Source: a virus. From it: a stretch of DNA of 40,692 bases. Below the pieces are notes generated by a model. The model saw only the letters and a program-made list of their open reading frames with translations, had not been told where the DNA came from and did no database searches. How positions within the stretch are numbered: the first letter of the stretch is position 1; each line of letters opens with the position of its first letter. Positions 7,686 to 13,138 of this stretch are shown here, one piece after another. The stretch is taken from IMG/VR virus record IMGVR_UViG_3300006802_000199, positions 1 to 40,692 of that record; one strand, given 5' to 3'. The position numbers and the translations under genes were made by a program.

Positions 7686-9562
7686 GATTTACTAATATTT
7701 GTGTCTGCTTTCAACAGACCGTTCGTAACTACCTCAAGAGCTGCTTGCTCCATTAGTCTTGTCATTGTAATCACCCACTCTTCTGCTATGCTCTCTTTAC
7801 ATATAGTGTCTACCTGGTCATGTACTGTCATAACTATCTTTACAGGTAAGTCATACAGTTTAATGTGGTCTCTGATAAGAATCAAAGCTTTCTTAGTCAT
7901 GTCAGCAGATGCACCTTGTATAGGTGTATTCTTACTAGCGCGCTCTATACTGCCAAGCTCAAAAGCCTGGCTCTTGTCTTTATAGATACGAGGGTACCAT
8001 GTAGGAAACCAACGACGTCTGTTGTAGGGTGGAAATGTTTTGATATAACCAAACTTTTTGCCAAAGCTGCCTAGTTTATCTAGGAACCCGCCAATAGCTG
8101 GGAACGCTTCAAAGTATTTATTAATCAGGGCTTCAGCTGCCTTTGTATTTATATCAAGAGTATCCGCAAGTTTATGTGGGCCCATACCGTAAGCTAGTCC
8201 AAAGTTAATAGTCTTAACATTTGTACGTAGTTTACCGTGCTTAGGACATTTACACTTGCTTTTGTTCTTCATATAACTACAGTCATCTTCAGCCGCATCT
8301 ATCCACTCTTGTCCGTATACAAGATCAGCACACACACTGTGTAAGTCTTGTCCTTTTTGAAGAGCTTTAATCCATACAGGATCACTAGAGCCAAATGCAA
8401 TTACATTAAGCTCTTGAGAAGAATAGTCACTGCTGACGAAACACCAGCCGTCAGGAGCCAAAAAGCAATTACGGAACTTATTATCCGCAGGTATCTGTTG
8501 CATGTTTGGCTTCTTGGATGCGACCCGTCCAGTGTCAAGTATTTGATTGAATTGCGTATGTACTTTACCATCGCTTGAAACAAATTTAAAGAAGTCTTTA
8601 CCGTAAGAAGTAGCAAGCTTCATCTTTTCTTTGTATTTGACATACAAATCAATGACTTTGTGCTTACGTCTGTACTTGTACATTTTCTTACCGTTAACAT
8701 CTTCTAGTTCAGGGACTAGTTTTTGAAATACTTTTAGAACTTGTGTAGGGCTAGTCCACTTGACCCCAACTTTACGTATATCTTCAATAGGAGTAAACAA
8801 GTCACCTTGAACATGAGTTAACACAAAGCACGACAACTCTGGGACGATTTTTACCAGGTCATCTAATTTATCTCTCATGTCCAAGGCTTCTTGTTCGCTT
8901 GCACGTGCAATGACCTCCCAAGCATCTTTATCAATATCAATACCATTGTATTCAATATCAGAGAATGCTAACACTGCACGGTTTTCAAGTTCTACTACAC
9001 TCTGTAGTTTAAACTCTTCTATCTTAGGCAACTGTAGCTTACGAAGCTTACATAAATATTCTACATCTTTGGCACCATATACTATCTGGTCATCACGATA
9101 AGCTTGGCCGGATAACCCTATAAATTGGTTTCTGATTTCCTTATTTAATTCTACATTTAAGTAGCGTTTACAGAGGTCTTTCAGTCCATAACCTATGTGA
9201 CGACCACAAGATAGTATTCTTTCAACCAAAAACGTATCATAAACTCCATCACATTCTATACCTGACCACTTTTTAATAAACTTGTAGTCAAACTTAGCAT
9301 TGTGAAATATCTTTATAATAGCAGGCGATTCTAATATATTTTTTAAAGGTGTAATATCAATAAACCTAGTGTCTATAACAAACTGCTGATGCTCGTCCCC
9401 AATCTGGAACATAATCATCTTCTTGCAAGTAAAGTCAAATCCTTCAGTTTCTGTATCAACACCTAGAACTTCTTTGTCGTGGCAATAGTCTACCACATTT
9501 TGAATAGTGCCTAGCTTATATGAGTCGCTCAGACTTGTTGTTTGCGTTACTAATGTTATCAT
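7673..9562 (-). CDS. DNA polymerase I (family A) with 3'-5' exonuclease
   Basis: 629 residues. The exonuclease domain has Exo I VDTETEGFD (D36, E38), Exo II FHNAKFD (D92) and Exo III YGAKD (Y162, D166), so proofreading should be active. The polymerase domain has motif A SSDYSSQELN (D379, E384), motif B RTNVKTINFGLAYG (R446, K450, F454, Y458) and motif C VHDQ (H581-Q583). Motif C normally reads HDE; here the glutamate is glutamine. F454 aligns with E. coli Phe762. A Cys/His-rich insert (SKCKCPKHGK) lies just before motif B. There is no 5'-3' exonuclease domain. It is the phage replicative polymerase. ATG at 9562 overlaps the preceding gene by 47 nt. Confidence 0.93.
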   Translation of the reverse strand: MITLVTQTTSLSDSYKLGTIQNVVDYCHDKEVLGVDTETEGFDFTCKKMIMFQIGDEHQQFVIDTRFIDITPLKNILESPAIIKIFHNAKFDYKFIKKWSGIECDGVYDTFLVERILSCGRHIGYGLKDLCKRYLNVELNKEIRNQFIGLSGQAYRDDQIVYGAKDVEYLCKLRKLQLPKIEEFKLQSVVELENRAVLAFSDIEYNGIDIDKDAWEVIARASEQEALDMRDKLDDLVKIVPELSCFVLTHVQGDLFTPIEDIRKVGVKWTSPTQVLKVFQKLVPELEDVNGKKMYKYRRKHKVIDLYVKYKEKMKLATSYGKDFFKFVSSDGKVHTQFNQILDTGRVASKKPNMQQIPADNKFRNCFLAPDGWCFVSSDYSSQELNVIAFGSSDPVWIKALQKGQDLHSVCADLVYGQEWIDAAEDDCSYMKNKSKCKCPKHGKLRTNVKTINFGLAYGMGPHKLADTLDINTKAAEALINKYFEAFPAIGGFLDKLGSFGKKFGYIKTFPPYNRRRWFPTWYPRIYKDKSQAFELGSIERASKNTPIQGASADMTKKALILIRDHIKLYDLPVKIVMTVHDQVDTICKESIAEEWVITMTRLMEQAALEVVTNGLLKADTNISKSWEK

Positions 9563-9746
9563 CTGTTAGTTCTTTTAAGAATGTATCACTAAATTGTACT
9601 AGATATGTAGCATATGTTGTGGATACAAATTTACCTTGCCATTCTAATTCTGGCTGACCTTGTTGCTCAGCTGATCTAATCTTATGTCTTAAGGTTTCTA
9701 TCTCTCCCTCTTGAATAGCTGCATATAACTCTTTCATCTTTCCCAT
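9516..9746 (-). CDS. Hypothetical protein, 76 aa
   Basis: Unrecognised small helical protein, with a charged N-terminal helix (MKELYAAIQEGEIETLRHKI), a short aromatic middle and a polar C terminus. Its start codon shares a base with the stop of the preceding gene (TAATG) and its end overlaps the polymerase start by 47 nt. This supports real, coupled translation, but no function can be assigned. Confidence 0.55.
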   Translation of the reverse strand: MGKMKELYAAIQEGEIETLRHKIRSAEQQGQPELEWQGKFVSTTYATYLVQFSDTFLKELTDDNISNANNKSERLI

Positions 9747-9943
9747 TATTTATATATTGTTATTGGTTCTTTCTTTATTTCTTCGTTCAGTGCCTGCTCT
9801 ATATCTAATAATCTGTTGATAAGAAGTCTATGCTTTCTAACCAACTCACTACTAGAATCATATTGCTCTAGCTTAATTAAAGTGCGCTGTACGCTGTGTA
9901 TAAGAAGAGATACTTCTCCTCTAGTTAAAGTAGTATTCTGCAT
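9746..9943 (-). CDS. Hypothetical helical protein, 65 aa
   Basis: Starts at ATG 9943 (MQNTTLTRGEV). An in-frame GTG at 9973 would add ten hydrophobic residues, but it lies inside a terminator hairpin, so it is rejected. The product is two amphipathic helices (LLIHSVQRTLIKLEQY and HRLLINRLLDIEQALNEEIKK) and may form a helical hairpin or coiled coil. No family recognised. First gene after the terminator at 9965-9983. Confidence 0.55.
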   Translation of the reverse strand: MQNTTLTRGEVSLLIHSVQRTLIKLEQYDSSSELVRKHRLLINRLLDIEQALNEEIKKEPITIYK

Positions 9944-9964
9944 GATAAATAGAATTAGACAACA

Positions 9965-9983
9965 AAGGGGCACAAGGCCCCTT
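9965..9983 (-). terminator. Hairpin terminator after the AT-hook gene
   Basis: AAGGGGC (9965-9971) and GCCCCTT (9977-9983) form a perfect 7-bp GC-rich stem around a 5-nt loop, followed on the minus strand by TTTGTTGTCT. It lies 31 nt after the stop of the AT-hook gene and before the 65-aa gene. Partial termination here would set the level of polymerase operon transcription. Confidence 0.7.
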
Positions 9984-10013
9984 CATTATCAATTAGTATT
10001 AACAGTCTATTGA

Positions 10014-10205
10014 TTAGGCTGTCTTCTTCGTAGTCTTAGTAGACTTCTTAGCTTTAGACCCTACAGGTCTTCCACGTCTTTTGGTTTTGGTTTTAGTCGT
10101 GGTAGTAAATAAGTCAATAGTAATCTGCTTTTCAGTTACTGTGACATTATGAGATGCAGATACTGTAGCTACTACCTTACCTGCGCTTTTTATTAATGTA
10201 TTCAT
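10014..10205 (-). CDS. Small basic AT-hook / histone-like protein, 63 aa
   Basis: ATG at 10205 (an upstream in-frame TTG is less likely). The N-terminal half is neutral and Thr/Val-rich. The C-terminal half contains KTKRRGRPVGSK, a textbook AT-hook core (RGRP flanked by basic residues) that inserts into the minor groove of AT-rich DNA, followed by a Lys/Thr/Ala-rich tail like that of bacterial H1-type proteins. Likely a phage nucleoid or transcription-modulating protein. It has its own Bacteroidetes-type promoter (10254-10285) and is bounded by a terminator downstream, so it is probably expressed strongly. Confidence 0.7.
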   Translation of the reverse strand: MNTLIKSAGKVVATVSASHNVTVTEKQITIDLFTTTTKTKTKRRGRPVGSKAKKSTKTTKKTA

Positions 10206-10253
10206 TTTCAATGATTTAGATAATTATGTATAAATATTCTTTATAAAACTTTA

Positions 10254-10285
10254 CAAATATAGTAAATTTAGGTATACCAAACAAA
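10254..10285 (-). promoter_or_regulatory. Bacteroidetes-type promoter for the AT-hook gene
   Basis: On the minus strand a -33 element TTTG (10285-10282) is followed after exactly 20 nt by TATATTTG (10261-10254), matching the -7 consensus TAnnTTTG used by the primary sigma factor of Bacteroidetes. The ATG of the AT-hook gene follows 48 nt downstream. Confidence 0.75.
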
Positions 10286-10300
10286 TGATATACCTAAATT
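10265..10300. repeat. 12-bp inverted repeat over the promoter spacer
   Basis: AATTTAGGTATA (10265-10276) and TATACCTAAATT (10289-10300) are perfect inverted copies separated by 12 nt. The repeat lies just after the stop of the 212-aa gene and spans the -33 box and spacer of the AT-hook promoter. It could be a terminator for the upstream gene, a protein-binding operator, or both; the lack of a T-run directly after the stem on the minus strand (TACTATATTTG) argues against a simple terminator. Confidence 0.65.
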
Positions 10301-10307
10301 ATTTATA

Positions 10308-10946
10308 TTATCCTAGGTTTAATCCTGCAACATCTGCAAACTTATCCAAGGCATCTGCGTTTTGTACAACAGCAGTGTCTGTCTTCAAGAATGTTTGCTC
10401 TGCAGCTGTGTCACCATAACATGATACAACTTGTGCATTCATAAATACTTTCTTTCCATTGTGTAGCATAACTTCACCATCTTTACCTTTGCGCTTGCAG
10501 CGGTTCTCTGGATCTTCAGCTTGCCAAGCGTTAGGCTCTGTAGATTCAGTAATCTGAACTCTAGCACGAACAACTTCGCCATCAGGACTAGCTACACCAA
10601 CAACAGTTGGATTAACAATGTTTAGTTCAACATAATTCTTATCTCTTTCAGCATCATGTTGCCAGCTATTAGCTACATGGTTAGGATCAATGTTGAATAA
10701 TGGGTAAACATCTTCAGCAGTACCAGTCAACCATGCACGATACCCTCTACGAGTAAATCTTACATCTGATTTGTTAGCAAGATATAATAAGTTTATACCT
10801 GCACCACCACCACTTCTGTATGGATTGTTTACATTTTCAATAAATTCTAGCTGTACTTTGTCTGAACTTGTAGACCAGATTCTGTACAATAGTGTATCAT
10901 TCTCATTTAGAGTGGGGATACTACCACTGTTCATCGCATTTGTCAT
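10308..10946 (-). CDS. Hypothetical protein, 212 aa
   Basis: Not recognised. The body is beta-rich with many aromatic and Asn/Asp residues (TLLYRIWSTSSDKVQLEFIENV, YRAWLTGTAEDVYPLFNID, VELNIVNPTVVGVASPDGE). A glycine-rich turn (YRSGGGAGINL) lies near residue 45, and basic RCKRKGKDGEV near 150. There is no signal peptide or membrane segment. An abundant DNA-binding or early protein would fit its place at the head of the replication arm, but this is only context. Start ATG 10946; the gene is 18 nt after its upstream neighbour. Confidence 0.6.
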   Translation of the reverse strand: MTNAMNSGSIPTLNENDTLLYRIWSTSSDKVQLEFIENVNNPYRSGGGAGINLLYLANKSDVRFTRRGYRAWLTGTAEDVYPLFNIDPNHVANSWQHDAERDKNYVELNIVNPTVVGVASPDGEVVRARVQITESTEPNAWQAEDPENRCKRKGKDGEVMLHNGKKVFMNAQVVSCYGDTAAEQTFLKTDTAVVQNADALDKFADVAGLNLG

Positions 10947-10964
10947 TTCTAATGGATTAAAAAA

Positions 10965-11207
10965 TTAATAATTAAGTTTGTCTATGTCTATAACATCGTA
11001 TTTTGCACGACATAAGTCATCATAAGATATAGCTATCTGTCTAATATCCTTCTGCCCAATGCATTGAGAATAAAAGTCATGAGCTTCTTCACTATTACCA
11101 AAAACTGATGTTCTTTGGCAAGTGTGATAGTTTAGTGGCACTGTAGTGTCACCCGATTCATCGCAACTGTAAGTTACTGTCCAAATTAGTCTTTCATTTT
11201 CTTTCAC
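10965..11207 (-). CDS. Hypothetical protein, 80 aa
   Basis: Unrecognised small protein with four cysteines, aromatic residues and an acidic C-terminal half (SYDDLCRAKYDVIDIDKLNY). The N-terminal strand NERLIWTVTYSCDESG followed by a helix around SEEAHDFYSQCIG suggests a small alpha/beta fold. It is the first gene downstream of the structured non-coding segment 11246-11601, and its 5' untranslated part includes the cleavage-motif repeat at 11246-11260, so its mRNA leader may be processed or regulated. Confidence 0.55.
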   Translation of the reverse strand: MKENERLIWTVTYSCDESGDTTVPLNYHTCQRTSVFGNSEEAHDFYSQCIGQKDIRQIAISYDDLCRAKYDVIDIDKLNY

Positions 11208-11245
11208 TTTCTTTTAGATTTAATAAATTAGTAATTATATATTGT

Positions 11246-11275
11246 GGTTAGCAATGACACACTTTCAGCAGTGTC
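11246..11275 (-). repeat. Hammerhead cleavage-site-like half element (copy A)
   Basis: Plus-strand text GGTTAGCAATGACAC (11246-11260) is shared, with small changes, by the two hammerheads and by 12655-12669. On the minus strand it reads GUGUC followed by AUUGCUAACC, as in the stem III / cleavage site / stem I part of a hammerhead, and it closes its own hairpin (GACAC 11256-11260 with GTGTC 11271-11275). The catalytic strand (CUGANGA...GAAA) is not found next to it, so it is not a complete ribozyme by itself. Confidence 0.5.
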
Positions 11276-11291
11276 CTCTGTTAATTATAAA

Positions 11292-11601
11292 AAAGAGAGT
11301 ACAGATCCTAGTCTTATTTCTGTATTTCACCGCTTCACTTGTATCGGGATGGTGGTTATGTGCACTAACCAACTCTCTTTATGTTACTAATAACAGGTCA
11401 GCAGCCGTTTTTCTCGATGTTACATTCCCCTTTGAGGCACCTCTACTGTTCGTCACTAGTTCTAGAAGGTTATCACTAACCACTAGGCTTATTGTTACAC
11501 CTGTTATTATATTATGTCAAGTGTATCCGTAGGACTACCTCTCGTAGGTATATTAAGCAGTAGCCACGACTGGCCTTGCTCCCCCAGGATACATTGCTTG
11601 A
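11292..11601 (-). ncRNA. Chain of three structured RNA domains in the 424-nt gene-free stretch 11208-11631
   Basis: No convincing gene lies between 11208 and 11631, but three long-range helices follow one another. (1) AAAGAGAGT 11292-11300 with ACTCTCTTT 11372-11380, enclosing TACAGA/TCTGTA, CACC/GGTG and TGGTTA/TAACCA hairpins. (2) AATAACAGGT 11389-11398 with ACCTGTTATT 11499-11508, enclosing a CTAG + GGTTA hairpin (about 11462-11486). (3) TCAAG+TGTATCC 11517-11528 with GGATACA+CTTGA 11587-11601 (3-nt bulge), enclosing TACCT/AGGTA (11536-11550) and GCCA/TGGC (11563-11574). Such packing of 7-12 bp perfect helices points to a folded RNA. Minus strand is assumed because the neighbouring genes and ribozymes are on that strand. 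Confidence 0.6.
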
Positions 11602-11631
11602 TTATATCTCGTCCAACCTTTAGCGTAAAGC

Positions 11632-11820
11632 TTATTCAGTTAGTGAAGGAGCATCCACCGAGATTGTGTTATTATACTGAATCCAAATAGAATCAGCTTT
11701 GTAATTATATTCTGACCACAGTTGGTCAAGTTCATAGTCGAGCTTAGCACGCTCAAGACTACGTGTTGTACCACAGCTACCTAGAGCTATGATACAAATA
11801 AGTATAATTAGATATTTCAT
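11632..11820 (-). CDS. Small lipoprotein, 62 aa
   Basis: Type II signal peptide MKYLIILICIIALGSC with lipobox ALGSC, so the mature protein would start at Cys16 and be acylated. The mature part (about 47 residues) is polar with a helical Glu/Asp/Tyr-rich stretch (RAKLDYELDQLWSEY) and no further membrane segment. The ATG overlaps the stop of the preceding lipoprotein gene (ATGA). Together with its two upstream neighbours it forms a small envelope cassette. A lysis (o-spanin-like) or surface-exclusion role is possible; no homology is recognised. Confidence 0.65.
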   Translation of the reverse strand: MKYLIILICIIALGSCGTTRSLERAKLDYELDQLWSEYNYKADSIWIQYNNTISVDAPSLTE

Positions 11821-11957
11821 CGTTTCATTTTACAATGTGATTTTACATATCCATTTCCTGTCAATGTTTTCGGTGAGGAACATGATGTTAACCACACCGC
11901 AAGGACAAAGAGTACAACTAGTACTCGTAAGTCCTTGAGGGTATAATTACTATTCAT
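11817..11957 (-). CDS. Very small lipoprotein, 46 aa
   Basis: ATG at 11957, TGA at 11817-11819 overlapping the next ATG. The sequence has a polar start (MNSNYTLKDLR), a hydrophobic segment (VLVVLFVLAVWLTSC) and a lipobox LTSC, leaving a mature basic peptide of about 21 residues (CSSPKTLTGNGYVKSHC-). Overlaps on both sides make random occurrence unlikely. In size it resembles minimal outer-membrane spanin subunits of phages, but no function can be shown. Confidence 0.6.
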   Translation of the reverse strand: MNSNYTLKDLRVLVVLFVLAVWLTSCSSPKTLTGNGYVKSHCKMKR

Positions 11958-12192
11958 TGTCTAAATAGTGTTTGTAACTCCAGTTGTCCATCTTTGTCTG
12001 ATACATCTCAGATCTTTTGATGAACGCTGCAGTTAGCATTATTGTAACAGCTGTTGCGCAGCCGTACAAAATTGAAGTATTAACAATAGCGAATATTGCA
12101 AGTATTATAGATACAATACCTGTAAGAAACGCTAACAATTGATAGCAGAACTTTAGTCTGCCGTAAGTATAATAAGACATAATATATAACAT
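11950..12192 (-). CDS. Two-helix membrane protein, 80 aa (holin-like shape)
   Basis: Two hydrophobic segments, LLAFLTGIVSIILAIFAIV (about 19-37) and ILYGCATAVTIMLTAAFI (about 41-58), flanked by a basic N terminus and a charged C-terminal tail (KRSEMYQTKMDNWSYKHY). This is the general shape of class II holins and of small inner-membrane modulators. Starts are possible at ATG 12192 or 12180 (MSYYTYG). The hammerhead cleavage site 12204/12203 lies only 11 nt before the first ATG, so ribozyme activity would create the 5' end of this mRNA. Two lipoprotein genes follow with overlaps. Confidence 0.6.
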   Translation of the reverse strand: MLYIMSYYTYGRLKFCYQLLAFLTGIVSIILAIFAIVNTSILYGCATAVTIMLTAAFIKRSEMYQTKMDNWSYKHYLDNE

Positions 12193-12197
12193 TGGTT

Positions 12198-12247
12198 GAT
12201 ATAGACACTTTACAGTGTTTCGTCTATTGAAGACTCATCAGTATATC
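12198..12247 (-). ncRNA. Type I hammerhead ribozyme, copy 1
   Basis: Minus strand, 5' to 3': stem I GATATA (12247-12242); conserved core CTGATGA (12241-12235); stem II GTCT/AGAC (12234-12231, 12225-12222) with a 5-nt loop; GAA (12221-12219); stem III ACACT/AGTGT (12218-12214, 12209-12205) with GTAA loop; cleavage nucleotide C17 at 12204; stem I 3' strand TATATC (12203-12198), fully complementary to the 5' strand. Every universally conserved hammerhead position (C3-A9, G12-A14, A15.1-U16.1, H17) is present. Open stem I makes it type I. Self-cleavage would fall between 12204 and 12203, just upstream of the membrane-protein start codon. Confidence 0.93.
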
Positions 12248-12337
12248 TTTGTTAAAAACAAGCCCAGACTCTGCGTTGACATTTAGTCATCGGTATCCTT
12301 CCTTCCCTTCCGTCTTACGAGTGAGGCTATTTTGTAC

Positions 12338-12443
12338 GGAGCAACAGGATTGAATCTACCTTGTAGTTCAACTGCCTCTGTCGGCACAGGTGATCAAACC
12401 TGCCTGTCATAAAGAGATCGACCACTCTATTATGTTAAGCTCC
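12338..12443 (-). ncRNA. Cloverleaf-like RNA fold between the two hammerheads
   Basis: Minus-strand fold closed by GGAGC-uu-AACA (12443-12433) pairing with TGTT-GCTCC (12346-12338), 9 bp with a 2-nt bulge. Inside are three hairpins: AGAG/CTCT (12428-12413, 8-nt loop containing GG), GGC+AGGT/ACCT+GCC (12404-12383, 6-nt loop, 2-nt bulge) and GAA+CTAC/GTAG+TTC (12369-12352, 3-nt loop). The outline recalls a tRNA, but the T-arm consensus, acceptor pairing and 7-nt anticodon loop are absent, so it is not called a tRNA. It occupies the middle of the RNA that would be released by the two ribozymes. Confidence 0.55.
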
Positions 12444-12525
12444 TGTAATCTTAAATATCTTTAAAAAAGCCTTTTGTCTTCTTGCTTAGGAATACGTCGA
12501 ATATCACGACCTTTCTATATATTTT

Positions 12526-12572
12526 GATAATGACACATAGTGTTTCGCTTAATAAAAGCTCATCAGATTATC
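12526..12572 (-). ncRNA. Type I hammerhead ribozyme, copy 2
   Basis: Minus strand, 5' to 3': stem I GATAAT (12572-12567); core CTGATGA (12566-12560); stem II GCTT/AAGC (12559-12556, 12550-12547) with a 5-nt loop; GAA (12546-12544); stem III ACAC/GTGT (12543-12540, 12536-12533) with TAT loop; C17 at 12532; stem I 3' strand ATTATC (12531-12526). All conserved core positions are present. Compared with copy 1, stems I and II differ in sequence but keep full pairing (GTCT/AGAC versus GCTT/AAGC; GATATA/TATATC versus GATAAT/ATTATC). These are compensatory changes that show selection for the fold. Confidence 0.93.
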
Positions 12573-12753
12573 TTTAGTATGGATAACTATGGAATCTAAT
12601 TCCCATTATCCAGTCTAGCCATTCGCCTTCGTCCATAATGATATATAATGTAATGGTTAATAATGACACTAAATGTGAAAGACCCACAAAAGTGGTGAAT
12701 GCAGTCTAGTTGACACACTCACACACTAATGTTGTGTTGATAGATAAAGAGTA
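12573..12753 (-). other. Gene-free segment with hairpin and cleavage-motif copy D
   Basis: No gene seen. A strong hairpin is formed by GGATAA (12581-12586) with TTATCC (12606-12611) and an inner GGAA/TTCC (12591-12594, 12600-12603). At 12655-12669 stands GGTTAATAATGACAC, the fourth copy of the ribozyme cleavage-site motif. On the minus strand it reads GUGUC followed by AUUAUU, which the catalytic strand of hammerhead copy 2 could pair with. Between it and the upstream gene are CCAC/GTGG and CACAC-rich stretches. Confidence 0.5.
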
Positions 12754-13053
12754 TTACAATGTAATACCCTCTAGCTCTTTTAGCAATGCGTCTGCTGTCT
12801 TCACAACCTCAATATCGAAGTTATCTAACTTACATACTGCTAAATCTTTCTCAAGAATAGAACCATCTCCAAATGGTAGCTTGGTGCCTTTCTTGTAAAT
12901 GTCTAGCAATACATTTTGTCCTGAAGCTGGACGCTCTGCTATCTTAAAGGAAATCAGTCCTTCTGCTGTCTTTGCTGTAGCTCTGTAGTATGTGTTGCCT
13001 TCATAGGAACGAGCTACTGAACCTACTACTACACCTGCAATGTTCTCTTGCAT
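12754..13053 (-). CDS. Hypothetical protein, 99 aa
   Basis: Not recognised. Beta-rich N-terminal two thirds (AGVVVGSVARSYEGNTYYRA, LISFKIAERPASGQNVLLDI) that could form a small barrel, then a helical end (TADALLKELEG). No signal peptide or zinc ligands. ATG at 13053. It is the first minus-strand gene after the divergent control region, so it is probably made early, and its transcript continues into the ribozyme region. Confidence 0.6.
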   Translation of the reverse strand: MQENIAGVVVGSVARSYEGNTYYRATAKTAEGLISFKIAERPASGQNVLLDIYKKGTKLPFGDGSILEKDLAVCKLDNFDIEVVKTADALLKELEGITL

Positions 13054-13067
13054 ATCAATAGTTTTGT

Positions 13068-13081
13068 GTACCCGGGGGTAC
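13068..13081. repeat. Perfect GTACCC-GG-GGGTAC palindrome
   Basis: A 6-2-6 inverted repeat 15 nt upstream of the 99-aa gene start, in the divergent intergenic region. A second pair GGGGT (13103-13107) / ACCCC (13120-13124) follows. GC-rich palindromes stand out in this AT-rich sequence and could be operator sites or an RNA hairpin in the leader. Confidence 0.5.
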
Positions 13082-13138
13082 TGTTAATACTCTACTTAAG
13101 GTGGGGTGTGTTTCATAATACCCCTACGCTCTCAAAGA

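Noticed and set aside
9944-9973. GTG start at 9973 for the 65-aa protein
   Set aside because: It lies within the terminator hairpin and adds an unlikely hydrophobic leader; ATG 9943 is preferred.
12338-12443. tRNA gene between the hammerheads
   Set aside because: Cloverleaf outline but no TTCRANNC T-loop, no proper 7-bp acceptor and a 6-nt second loop; kept as a tRNA-like fold only.
12665-12720. Third complete hammerhead at the 12655 motif
   Set aside because: Hairpins are present, but the CUGANGA and GAA core segments are missing (UUUC in place of GAAA).
11632-13053. Plus-strand genes in the central region
   Set aside because: The plus-strand ORFs here are short, low-quality shadows without starts in good context; minus-strand overlaps are far more convincing.
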